Positions 54,203-64,000 of a stretch of DNA of 64,000 nucleotides are shown piece by piece (within the stretch, counting starts at the first letter, position 1; each line of letters starts with the position of its first letter). The translations under genes and the position numbers were made by a program. Under the pieces are notes generated by a model. The model made no database searches and was not told the DNA's origin. It worked only from the letters and a program-made list of their open reading frames with translations. Origin of the DNA: Curvularia sp. ZM96 (taxonomy: Eukaryota > Ascomycota > Dothideomycetes > Pleosporales > Pleosporaceae); NCBI GenBank assembly GCA_022457065.1, contig JAJGBQ010000002.1:2790001-2854000 (forward strand). The letters are read 5' to 3'.

Positions 54203-56035
54203 CTACTCATACCCAGCAGGCTCAGGCTTTTCGGGGAACGCAGGTTGGTCTAAGCGACTCGCGCACGCAGCTTTCCAGTTCTTGGGCGTGTACTTGTCCA
54301 CGATGCCCTTGAAAGCTTCTAGAGTGCAAAAGGTCGTGTCGCCCGGTAGATGCTTGCCCTCGGCTTTACAACCGGGTATCTGCATGACCTTGTCGTTGTA
54401 CCTCAGACGAACATAGTAGTCGCTCAATTGATCGCGCTGAGCCTGCGACAGATCCGTCAAGGGCTTGCGCGCTATACCCTCAGGTGCGACACCAGTCTCT
54501 GTCGTTTTTGTGCTGCCAAAGAGCGAAGACCACCAGCTCTGGCTCTTAGACTGTGGGTTCTGTTCCGCCGGCGCAGGCATCCGAGGAATGTTGCTGCCAT
54601 CTCGCTTTCTGAACATCTCTACGGCGATATGAGATGTGAACGGGGGCCAGTTTTCGCCTTCAAATGCGCCGAGAGAGGTCAACATGCCGGCTAATGTAGT
54701 GTCGTGGCAGCCCGACATGGCGAAACGAATGCTTGTTTCGCCGCCACGTCCTTTGCCTAGTTGGCCGTCTACGCCTCCGACCTCGACGATACCAGAGTTG
54801 CCGTTGCGCTCGACGCTGCCGACCATGCGCGATGTGATGTCGCCCATCAGACCGCCGATACCGAGCATACGGTATTCGGCCGACTCGGTGTAGCCCTGAT
54901 ACCATTCTTCCACAGCAATCTTGTCAATGATGGAGCGGGCTTTGGGGTCATAGAATGCTTTGGGGAGCTTGGTTTCTGGGCCATGGGCATCCGTGGCGTT
55001 AAGAGTATCCATGATACCAGAAAGTCGGGGATGAGAGTCTACAGCGACTTTTTGTTCGCCAGGCATCCATTTCGAGAAGATTTTAGAGAGGTAACGCATG
55101 TCATCCGTGTCGTTCCATTTTTCAGCTGCGCGTTGGGCGAATGCACGGCTGAGTTGGGCGAAGCGCCTACAGCTTGCGTCGTTGGGATATAGCGTCTCAT
55201 CTGCAGGTGTTCTGGTAATGATGGTTGGAGCAGGAAAATCAGCGCTTCTTGCCGAAGGTGGGTAAAAGCCCCAGAAAGCTTGCTGTACAGACTCCAGAGC
55301 ACGTGGGATAGGCGTTGCGCGTAGGTAGATCATGTCGCTGTCTGAAATCAACTGCGGCATGAACTTGAGCTGGTTGACGTAGAGATGGCGCAGACGCTCG
55401 CCCAGTGCCATTGTCGTTTCTCGCCCTTTGTCTGTGAGTTCACCTGGTTGACATACCGCATCAAACTCGCCCTTGGGTCCGGAAGCAATGACTGGGAGTT
55501 ATTAGCAGTCGGAGTCTAGGTGGTTGGAAGTTTAGTACCCGGCCCGTCGTCCATTCCAAAGGTCTCTAGGCGACGTCGATATTTGAGTGAGTCCCATTTT
55601 GAAAAGTCCTTGGTGCTCATGATCACACTTGTAAGCTGGCGAGCAGCATTGCAGTACGGCCAGTCTGCGAAGATGTTAAAATGGTTTTGTAGTGTGTCTT
55701 GGTAGGTGTTCATACATGCCGGGAGGCCAGTCTACCGGTATTGTCAGCTATCTTCATATCTTATGCAGGATTTAAGGTTTTCCTACGTTTTGAAAGCGGG
55801 GTGATACAGGGGTTCTTTCACCTATTCATACACATGTCAGTATTGATATGTATGAAGTCCTGTACCACTGAAGAAAAGCTGACCATGACGCAATAGCTAT
55901 TGTGTGATTAGCAAAGAGATTGGAAAGCTACATCCTTCATCTTACAATCTGCACGAGCTGCAACTCAAGCTCTCTTGGATATAGCTTCTCAAGCTCATCT
56001 TGTGAGTAGGGTTGGCGGGGGATTAAGGTGGTCAT
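54203..56035 (-). CDS. Histidine acid phosphatase (branch 2), intracellular ACP6-like
   Basis: Five exons join in frame: 56035-55946, 55896-55884, 55821-55787, 55731-55539 and 55491-54203 (539 aa). The active-site RHGERTP (about 33-39) is assembled from two exons: a 13-nt micro-exon gives LLRH and the first base of Gly, and the next exon gives the rest. The second signature is SGCHDTTLAGML, with the catalytic His-Asp. A GRETTMALGERLRHLY motif lies between them. There is no signal peptide, unlike secreted phytases, and the layout resembles lysophosphatidic-acid phosphatase ACP6. It may therefore act on lysophospholipids in mitochondria or cytosol; the substrate is inferred. Introns of 49, 62, 55 and 47 bp make a five-exon gene, fragmented for this window. 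Confidence 0.86.
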
Positions 56036-56459
56036 GGTATTGCCAACTGGTAAGGGACAAATTCGTAGGCGGAGTCTTTCCAATTCCTGAAGACGACTGC
56101 TACAATTGATGCAAAAGTACAGACAGGCTGCAATCAGGATGAAGACGTTTGTTCGTATGAGTTGGTAGTCACGTGAGGCGTGCGGACGTCATCGGGTTTC
56201 ATTGGCCGGCGTTATTCCGCTCAGTCTCGCGATGCTTCGCGCGCAACTCACGCCGTTTTTTTGTATTCATGGAGCTACAGCACAGAACCCTCACCAATCA
56301 GCCTTTCTAGCACTTGCTCTAGACCGACACGCGCATGAAGACCTAATTGGTGTATGTGTAGGTCCAGAATTCATGCGCTGAAAATCATGAAGCTCAGATT
56401 CTAATTACAATTGTAGTACTTGCACTCTCCGCCCACCGTCCGAGGGCTGTTAGTACAAT
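56036..56459. other. Divergent promoter: histidine phosphatase and PPR gene
   Basis: A compact 424-bp block serves both genes. It contains a GTCACGTGAG element at 56168-56177. No TATA box was seen. Confidence 0.55.
56169..56176. promoter_or_regulatory. TCACGTGA palindrome in a divergent promoter
   Basis: The element lies 133 bp from the phosphatase ATG and 283 bp from the PPR ATG. It matches the sites at 2414, 28872 and 48543. Confidence 0.45.
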
Positions 56460-59261
56460 ATGCTAGGCACATATGTGTGCAGACAATGTCTAGTGAGGCT
56501 TTCTCGACGCACTGCTCTCGCACGAAATCCTCAATGGCAACCTCGAGCCACGTTCCTATCACTACGTCCCTCGGAGCCACAAAATAGCACCAAACCAGAC
56601 CAAGAAAAGGCAGAGCCTGTCGTTCGACAACAGCGACCGCCTACGCGAGAACCATCACAAGAAGGGCCAAATATATCATCTTCGAGAACAGGCAGACCAC
56701 AGACACGGATAAGTCGGTATTCAGATCTACTGGACGACAATGCAGCAGACAGCACCTACTATGCAGCCTTTGAGCAAGAAGACACATATCAAGAGGCAGA
56801 ACCAACGGAAGAGCTAGATGACCACCTAGTTTATGCTGCTCCGATCTGTGACGCTCTTCAGGAAAGCCGAATTCAGACAGCATGGGATTCTTTTGAGCGG
56901 ACATACACTGCGAGAGACTGCAAAGCCCTGACTGAGCCGAGTGTTCCCGGCGAATTGTTAAAACAACAGTTGGTCTTCGGCCGTCTTCTTGCGGCCGTCA
57001 CGGGTGCTTTTTGTTCAAATAAGAAAAGTTTGAAAGTGACTCCAACTGCCGCACTATTCAAGTACCAGCAGCTTGGTATAGCTCGCCCCGAATACTGGTA
57101 CTGGTCAGGAATAGGCCGCCTGACACATGAAGTTATTCTCGCTGTGAATGTGCCGTCGCACCGACCACAGCAAGATTTGCACGTGTTGCTTCACGAGCTT
57201 ATTTCACTATGGCGACTGTTCTTTCAGTGCATGGGACCAAAGAGCGACACGCTCGAGTCTATCAAAGATGACTGGTTTTTGCCATCTCTCGAGGCGCTCC
57301 CCGAAATGCATGACTCCAGAGATTTCAACAGGCGTTTGCAGAACTATCTCCCCAAATATTCTATCAAGCCTCCATTCGGCTTTTGTGCTCTATACTTGTA
57401 TAGTACTTCGGACGCACTGGATCCAACTACTCGTCAAACAGCTGCGCCTTTTATGAGTTTCCTTGAAAGACTACTCGCTGGATCACGTGTGGACTCCATA
57501 TTCTTGCACACTGAACGCTCTTCTCAGCTTAAGGAACTGCCAGACAAAGTCCGGGTCCAGATCAGAAACGAGGTTGAGATGGCACCGAAAAAGGCCATGG
57601 CAGCCATTGGCAAGGTTGGCGAGAGTCCCGACGAGATGACTAACCTGGAAGCATTTCACATCAAGCGCATTGAGCGTGCCACACAAAGCATGACATCGCC
57701 CATAAAATTGGAAGAGATGTGGAAAGAGGTTGAAACAGCATATCGCACTCAGGATAAGACTGTTGCAATCCCCCGCTCGGTATACAACAGCTTCCTCTCC
57801 GGTTACTTGATTCTTCGTAACTCACAACGTGCGGTGGAGGTTTGGAACCACATGATTGCACACAACGTCAAGCCAGACCTGAAGTCATGGGTTGCTCTCC
57901 TGGAAGGTTGTGCAAAGGCAAAGGATCTCAATGGGTTGAATGCTATGTGGCAACGAATGCTGAACACTGGCGTCGAACCAGACAACTATGCGTGGACCAC
58001 ACGAGTCAACGGTTTGATGTCACTGCGACAAATCAATCTCGGCCTGGCTGCGCTGGACGAGATGGGCAAACGCTGGCTCGCAGCGGAAGATGCGATTAAG
58101 AATTCGAAGAAGCATGGCAAAGGACAGAAGGGCTCAAACCAAAAATCTAGCAAGGCTATCAACGAGTGCGCAAAGCCCTCCATCGAGGTTATCAATGGTG
58201 CAATATCCGCCATTGTGAGGATACCTGCGAAATCCATGCGCCACGAGAAACGCATAGAGCTCATCCAGAAAATCCTCGGCTGGGCCGCGAACTTCCAGAT
58301 CAAACCTGACGCCATAACATATAATAGCTTGATACAGCTGTACCTCGTTGGCAATGACATGGGCACAGCATTCCGACTATTGTCACAAATGGAAAAGGAG
58401 GGAATCGAAGGCGACATTGCAACGCACACGATGCTCATCAAGGCGGCATTCGAGAACCATGCATTTGACGGCTCAACAGAGCAGCAGCAGACAGACACGA
58501 TACTGAAGATGTTCGACAACCTCGAAGCCAGCGGGCTGAAGCTCAACGACTACGTGTACGCACTTAGCATTGACCGGCTACTGAAAAACTACGCAAACTC
58601 GTCTGCAGTGCGCGCCATTATGGAGCACATGACGAGCCGGGGATTTGTGCCGTCGTCGCACGTCTACACGTCGCTCATCACGCACTACTTCCAGTGCGAA
58701 CCGCCCAACGTGGGCGAGGTGGATCACATTGTCAATCTGCTGTTTACGGCGCCGCGCATGCCCAGCGACGCCATTCTCTACGACCGCATCATTGAGGGCT
58801 ATGCGTCGGTCGGCGAGATCGGCAAGATGATGAGCGTGCTGACTCGCATGTCAAAGCAGGGTAAGATGCCTGGGTGGGGTGCGCTGATCGCTGTCGTGCG
58901 CGAGCTGGCGCGGCAAGGCGATGTCGAGCGTGCGCGTGACGTGGTGAGGGACGTTGCGAGGGGCGAGGGCGTGGCTAAGCAGGGTATTTTGGGTAACAGA
59001 GAGGGCGAGAATATGTTTTTGCATATGGTGAGGGTGTTGGGGCTGGGAGAAGACAATGCCTGGGCTAGGGGCGCGGGGAGTAGTGGCAGTGTTGTGCAAC
59101 GGCATATCACGGTGGGAGAGGGAGACTTGGACATGCCAGCGCAGCGCCAGCAGGAGTCGTTGAGAAACGAGTATGCCAATGGCCGTGCGGTGGAGGAGGA
59201 AGACGTCCACGGCTTTTTGTCAAGAGAAAACGCGTCTGGGGAATCATATCAAAAGCCGTAG
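56460..59261 (+). CDS. Mitochondrial pentatricopeptide-repeat (PPR) protein
   Basis: A single exon codes for 933 aa. The N-terminus (VCRQCLVRLSRRTALARN) is Arg-rich and lacks acids, as in a mitochondrial presequence. From about 440 to 830 there are repeated 35-residue helical pairs, including VYNSFLSGYLILRNSQRAVEVWNHM, SWVALLEGCAKAKDLNGLNAMW, TYNSLIQLYLVGNDMGTAFRLL, and VYTSLITHYFQCEPP. This is the PPR pattern with Asn/Thr/Asp at base-recognition positions. PPR proteins bind organelle RNA and aid processing, stability or translation; the RNA target is not readable. A disordered Lys-rich insert interrupts the array at about 545-565. The last 100 residues are low complexity. Confidence 0.9.
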   Translation: MLGTYVCRQCLVRLSRRTALARNPQWQPRATFLSLRPSEPQNSTKPDQEKAEPVVRQQRPPTREPSQEGPNISSSRTGRPQTRISRYSDLLDDNAADSTYYAAFEQEDTYQEAEPTEELDDHLVYAAPICDALQESRIQTAWDSFERTYTARDCKALTEPSVPGELLKQQLVFGRLLAAVTGAFCSNKKSLKVTPTAALFKYQQLGIARPEYWYWSGIGRLTHEVILAVNVPSHRPQQDLHVLLHELISLWRLFFQCMGPKSDTLESIKDDWFLPSLEALPEMHDSRDFNRRLQNYLPKYSIKPPFGFCALYLYSTSDALDPTTRQTAAPFMSFLERLLAGSRVDSIFLHTERSSQLKELPDKVRVQIRNEVEMAPKKAMAAIGKVGESPDEMTNLEAFHIKRIERATQSMTSPIKLEEMWKEVETAYRTQDKTVAIPRSVYNSFLSGYLILRNSQRAVEVWNHMIAHNVKPDLKSWVALLEGCAKAKDLNGLNAMWQRMLNTGVEPDNYAWTTRVNGLMSLRQINLGLAALDEMGKRWLAAEDAIKNSKKHGKGQKGSNQKSSKAINECAKPSIEVINGAISAIVRIPAKSMRHEKRIELIQKILGWAANFQIKPDAITYNSLIQLYLVGNDMGTAFRLLSQMEKEGIEGDIATHTMLIKAAFENHAFDGSTEQQQTDTILKMFDNLEASGLKLNDYVYALSIDRLLKNYANSSAVRAIMEHMTSRGFVPSSHVYTSLITHYFQCEPPNVGEVDHIVNLLFTAPRMPSDAILYDRIIEGYASVGEIGKMMSVLTRMSKQGKMPGWGALIAVVRELARQGDVERARDVVRDVARGEGVAKQGILGNREGENMFLHMVRVLGLGEDNAWARGAGSSGSVVQRHITVGEGDLDMPAQRQQESLRNEYANGRAVEEEDVHGFLSRENASGESYQKP

Positions 59262-62200
59262 AAAGCTGACCTACACAAAAGACGAAAAAAATAACGCAAC
59301 GCATCAGCAAGAAGGCGTCTCCAACGGTCCAGACCCGTCGAATACGCTGCGTTACACTACCTACTAGAGCATAGTACCCCAATGTCTGGGTTAAAGTGGC
59401 ATTTTTCACCCACATACCCCATGTGTCTCAGATCCTACATGCGTTTGATGCCAGTAGAGCGGTACTGGCGCCGCCCATAATGTATAGTATAGTATTACCT
59501 ATACCATGACTAGGTGCATTTTTCCGCAATATACACATGCCGCGAAGGGTAGAAAAGTCTTTCTTCCTTGTTTATTACTTGAGGCATAAATGGATGGTTG
59601 GATTCACTAGCAACATGCTGACTTGGCATTGTTGCTTTGAGCCAAGCACCTTGGGATAAATGCATACTGTGACACATTTTCTTTTTTGCCAAAAAAGACA
59701 GAAAGACGGCATTGAATAATGGGACGCAGGACCGACGCATGAGGTGAGAAAAAGTGAGGCAGAGTGTTTGTTCTTGATTGATGGATCCTGGGAGGTTAGT
59801 AGAGCAATTGTTGGAGGTTAAGGTGTAGGATTGGTTGGCGGATTGATGATGTAGCATGATTTTGGGAGCGTATATCAGAGTCGATCTTGAATAGAAGGGT
59901 ACCGAAAAAAGAAAAGAAAAGAAATGGTGATCACTCGGCTCCGATCGTTTGCTTGGCTGACAGGTGTAGTAATGGATGTACATCGGGCAAGGTGGCGAGA
60001 CACGTGTCGCATCTGTGTTGTCTCGAACATGGGGGCACTTGGTAGCAGCGAGTGGTGGTTGTATCAAGATAGTGTACGGATAGAGTTGGTGAAAGCTTGT
60101 GAAACGGGCTTTGTCCTGTCACCTGTATGGTTGAGGGCGGGGTCCAGGGGTTTCAGATGAGGAAAGAGCCTTTCTGCTACGGTGTGAAAACGGACCGATA
60201 GCGGGGACGGAAGCAGAAGCATTCCAGTTAACGGGCGCTGCTTGGGTGGGCGGGTTATGTCAATGGCTTGGTTAATCGCCTGATGGATAGGCATATGGGA
60301 CCGGGGAGACTTTAGTTGTCAGGACGAAGTGGGTAGACTGACGACATGACGTCTGGTAGACTAGAGCCAGGAGAGCCAGGAACAGGAAATAGGAAACAAA
60401 AATAGTCGAGTGATGGAGCATGTTGGCTAGAATTTTGCGACTAGCAAATGAGACATTGGTTAGAGGGCCAGAGTAAAATCTTCGTGGTGGAGACGGCCTC
60501 CTGGACGCTGCAGACGGGGTTTCCAGAGAGAGAAAGGAATCCAGCCATGACGACATAGGCAGTCCAGGGTCTGAGTCAGCTTTTTGCAGAGCAATTGCCC
60601 TATCCGCTTCCAGGAGCGAGATCGCGGAGATTGAAGAATAAGGCCGGCCAAGACCTAATCAGCCTTGCTGCAAAAGTGCATGGTTGCCCGACGGTGCTAT
60701 CTGACAGAAACAGGCAAGTGTAGCCTGTCTGGCAGAGACCGATGTAAGACGGGCGTATAACAGCTAGTAGGACGATAGTGGGTGGTGATAACCCTCTTGG
60801 CGAGTATTGTTCCTAAATTTACACACGAGGGCCGATGACGCGGCCTAGGCAGAAGTTTTAGGCGTGGCGCAGTGCATGCTGCTATGTTGAAGGTGGTTAG
60901 GTGCGCGTGCAGATACCGTATGAAAAGTAGTACGTAGAGGAGAGGAGAGGAGACGGCTTGGATGACGCTGCTAGATGAGTTGAGGGGACAGGATCTGGGC
61001 CAAAGTAATTACAGTTGTGGCCAAGGCTCGCGGAGCCGGTGGGGATTGCTCATTGGGCGGAAGATGCCGTGGAGGTTGACAGCAGCGATGTGATTGACAG
61101 CCACGAAGCGGCCAGTTAGGACTACTACAAGATGTGCTGCGCGGTTTTGTGTGCGACTATCGTGGTCCCGCAAGCAGGTTGCCGTGTGAGCCGGTGCAGC
61201 GTGAGCGGAATGGCGTTGCGTGGTTAAGCACCACACGGGTGCAGTACGCGGCTTCTCCAGCCGTCCAATCACGGACAGCAGACGAGAGGCCAGATGTGAA
61301 GGTATCCAAAGCCAGCGCTATCGAGGTGTGTAGCATGATACCGGGTATAAGGCGGGCGCCAGCGAAGGCCCGCGGATATATCTGTACGAGGGTCAATACA
61401 TACTGGTATAGTGGCGGTTACACTACCCGTTGGTGTTCCGGATGAGATGAGAAGAGCGGGAGAGAGGGAAGTGAGGTCTTTGTCAGCACTCTGGCCGCCA
61501 CACTTGCCGACAAGCCGCTCCGCTATGGCTGACTGGCTGGCAGGCTGCTGGAGAGCAGGATTTGGTGCAAAGGATACCCAAAGCGGCTAGCGCGTGCTGG
61601 TATGACAGCACAGCCTCAGTGAATGTGGTGGTGCAGCCCGGCGGCCTGTGATTGGCTGCCGCGCTGCTGGCGTCGGCGTCGGCGTCCGGACGCCGACGGT
61701 GCTTCCGAAGCGTGAGATGGCAGACGGAGATGGCAGATGGGCGGGCAAATGCAGACAGTGCAGACAGCCCAGACAGTACGTGCAATGGAGCAACGTACCC
61801 GCGCGAGCAGAGACGGGTCGTCACCGGCCGTGGCAGGGCCGAGTGCCAGGGCTCGTCGTCCCAGGGCATCGGCGGGTAGCGCCATTGGCGTTGGGATGTT
61901 CCCGGGGCTCAGGAGACGCCAGCCGGCTTGGGCGTGAGCGACTCCGCCTCGATTGTGAAACGCCTCCCCGACGGCCGGTGGAGTCTTCCCCCCAGCAAGC
62001 CAGGCCTGCGCCCGGCCCTCGCCCATGCGCTTCCTCGCCCGTCTGCTGCCAGCTGAACTCTGTTCTCTTTCTTCCTTTCCGACACATCCGCACAACTCTT
62101 ATTGTCGACGCCCTCCATCTCGCGCACCTCGACGACCCCTTTTGCTACACAGACATACGCTCAGGTGCGGACCCTCCGGCTCCCACGCCCCGTGCCCCAA

Positions 62201-62356
62201 CCAGGCCCAGAAACGAGCTGACGACGACTTTCCCCAGCCTAACCGCTCCTGTCGCCTATCCGCTGCCCGCAACGCGACATCCCCCAACTCACCACCTTGT
62301 CCCTCAAGGGCCACCCAAACTTCCCGCCGCGACTCCCCAGTAGTCAAACAAACAAC
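59262..62356. other. Long (3.1 kb) gene-free region before the bZIP gene
   Basis: This is the longest gap in the window. It holds the PPR 3' flank, purine-rich tracts (for example 59900-59925), a TGACGTC-type half site near 60348, GC-rich sequence at 61600-62000 with a 22-bp palindrome, and a pyrimidine-rich tract at about 62057-62099 that is a likely transcription start region. Frames such as 60272-60556 (minus) and 61648-62343 (plus) show no domain. A non-coding RNA or a remote upstream control region cannot be excluded. Confidence 0.55.
61677..61698. promoter_or_regulatory. Perfect 22-bp GC-rich palindrome
   Basis: Eleven bases (CGTCGGCGTCC) are followed directly by their exact reverse complement. 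A GGCGTC direct repeat overlaps the left arm (about 61669-61680). The site is about 660 bp upstream of the bZIP ATG. It could bind a dimeric factor or form a hairpin in RNA; both are inference. Confidence 0.5.
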
Positions 62357-64000
62357 ATGGCTACCGCCGTCCAGCCCGCCATGTCCATGGCCTCCTTCAA
62401 CCCCATGCCTAATCAATGCGTCGACCCCAACGAGTTCTTCGACTTTGCTCAGTTGCCCTCTCCCACGCAGCCCCAGTCCCTCAAGCGTGAACAGAGTGCT
62501 GCCTCGGGCATGGCCAGCCCCACCAGCACAAACATCGACGACGACCTCCAGACCCCCGCAAAGCCTAGCCACGAGTACGAGCGCTTCAAGCAGCAGACCG
62601 GCCTGCCCTCAGGCTCCATCGCCGGCCTCGGCTACAACACCGGCTTCCCGCTCTTCTCCTCCTCTGGCCTCGACGACATGACCATGATGGGCGGCGATTC
62701 TCTCATGGACAGCAGCGCCTGGAACAGCGGACTCCCCATGGATGTTTCCATGAACATGGGCATGGACTACCGCCACAACAGCTTTGTCTTCAACGAAGGC
62801 TCCCAAGACGACTTTGTCGACCCCAGCGCCATTACTCAAGAGGAGGTACCCAACGTCAGGGTGTGGCCTGGTATGCACCAGCAACAAGCTGCTATGGCCA
62901 AGGCGCAGGCGCAGGCTCAGCAGCAGCGCGCGCAACAGTTGGCCCAGCAGAAGCAACAGCAGGCCATGCAGCAACAGCAGCAACAACAACAACAGCAACA
63001 GCAGCCAACCCGCCTAGGTTCCACTAGCCAGGCTAGCCGCAAGACCTCAAGCCCACTCAGCGACGCTCACACCGAAGAGATGATTACTCGCGTCGTCGCA
63101 CAAATCCGAGCCGACAGCCAAAACGCTTCATCAACCATGCAGGACAACAACCAGACCCTGCTTCCGCACATCATCCGTGCTAAGAAGGATGAAGAAGACA
63201 TGGATGAGGACGAGAGGCTGCTTGCCTCGGAAGAGGGCAAGAAGCTCAGCTCCAAGGAGCGTCGCCAACTGCGCAACAAGGTCTCTGCACGTGCCTTCCG
63301 CTCAAGAAGAAAGGGTAAGCATAGCCGTTCGATACCTTTACACAAAACATACTGACGTTATCCAGAATACATTGGCCAGCTCGAAGGCGAGGTCGCCATG
63401 AAGGTCAACGAGGCCAACGAGCTCCGTGCCCAGAACCGTCTTCTCATGGAGGAGAACGCCCGCTCGCGCGCCTTTATTGAGCGCCTTCTCCGCCACCAGG
63501 CCTTTACTCCCTTCCTCGAGGAGCTCTCCCGCGACGAGTCTCTCCAGATCAAGGCGCCCATGACTACCATGCCCTCTTCTTCAGCCACCGTCACCGCTGC
63601 CCCCGCCCCTACCTTCGCTCCACAGCCCCAGTTCAACGCCCTGTCGCAGCCCGAGAACCCCCAGGTCAGCATGACCATGGCTCCTGAACCCCAGATTGAC
63701 TTTGCTATGCTCAACCTGAACAACTCCAACAACACTGCCAACGCCAACTGGAACGTCAACAACGGCTTCAACTTCCAGCAGCCTGTAGCCTTTGCTGTTA
63801 CTGAGCTTCCCGAGGGCCCCTCCAACCCCCTTGATACACAAGCCATGTCTGGAAAGGGCTATAGCGCCATCTTCGACGCTGAGGATGACGCGTCTGTCGA
63901 CGAAGTCAAGGCCGACTACCCTGTCATCAAGAGCCCCGTCCAGTCTACCCAGCCCGCTGCCGTCTCAGTCGATGAAGCCGAGGAGCACGATGACGAGTAC
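62357..64000 (+). CDS. bZIP transcription factor, 3' end outside the window
   Basis: Exons are 62357-63314 and 63366 to the right edge (530 codons seen). An acidic, Met/Ser-rich N-terminus with FDFAQL precedes a Gln-rich middle including twelve consecutive Gln. The basic region is KERRQLRNKVSARAFRSRRK, and the intron (51 bp, GTAAGC..TCCAG) falls directly after it. The leucine-zipper-like helix continues as EYIGQLEGEVAMKVNEANEL and on to LLMEENARSRAFIERLL. The C-terminal part seen is Pro/Asn-rich, then acidic, consistent with an activation domain. It binds DNA as a dimer in the nucleus. I do not recognise the specific fungal subgroup, so its targets are open. The stop codon is not in view. Confidence 0.9.
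62969..63004 (+). repeat. Coding CAR (polyglutamine) repeat in the bZIP gene
   Basis: Twelve consecutive glutamine codons (mixed CAG/CAA) lie just after an Ala/Gln-rich helix. Mixed codons make it less prone to slippage than a pure tract. Confidence 0.8.

Noticed and set aside
60272..60556. 94-codon minus-strand frame with a hydrophobic segment
   Set aside because: One hydrophobic stretch alone is weak evidence. There is no conserved motif or supporting exon.

Overview
The window is a gene-dense stretch of a filamentous ascomycete (Pezizomycotina) nuclear genome. Most introns are 47-60 bp, with GT..AG ends and CTAAC-like branch points. Genes lie on both strands with separate promoters. The protein set is typical of plant-associated moulds: SAGA subunit Spt20, a pentatricopeptide-repeat protein, GH12 and GH55 glycosidases, a secreted CHRD protein and an SRA-domain protein. 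The overall flavour suggests Dothideomycetes/Pleosporales, but that is inference because no marker gene is present. I see no transposon, RIP-type AT-rich block, tRNA, rRNA or CRISPR.

Layout. 1-11 kb: four minus-strand genes (a coiled-coil membrane protein cut by the left edge, ER chaperone LHS1, sideroflexin, a large uncharacterised protein). 12-23 kb: four plus-strand genes (class I/II aminotransferase, secreted GH55 glucanase, rRNA m5C methyltransferase RCM1/NSUN5, SRA/YDG protein). 24-36 kb: an amino-acid/choline permease divergent from a D-2-hydroxyacid dehydrogenase, then SPT20, a GMC oxidoreductase and a small heat-shock protein. 37-43 kb: small genes (START-like protein, single-pass membrane protein, secreted aspartoacylase-like enzyme, hydrophilic LEA-like protein, CHRD protein). 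44-50 kb: two divergent F-box-type genes. 50-56 kb: GH12 glucanase, then a PhoD-type and a histidine-type phosphatase facing each other. 56-64 kb: a mitochondrial PPR protein and, after 3.1 kb without a gene, a bZIP factor cut by the right edge.

The genes do not form an obvious biosynthetic cluster or defence island. The themes are stress and protein folding (LHS1, Hsp20, LEA-like), secretion and nutrient scavenging (GH55, GH12, PhoD, aspartoacylase-like) and gene expression (SPT20, RCM1, SRA, bZIP, PPR). The most useful findings are a probable GC-AG intron, micro-exons of 13 and 15 nt (the first carrying the phosphatase active site), four TCACGTGA elements confined to promoters, a UPRE-like element upstream of LHS1, a YEG-variant SRA protein and a 22-bp perfect palindrome upstream of the bZIP gene. 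Exon boundaries were worked out by hand from frame continuity and splice consensus; transcript data were not available.
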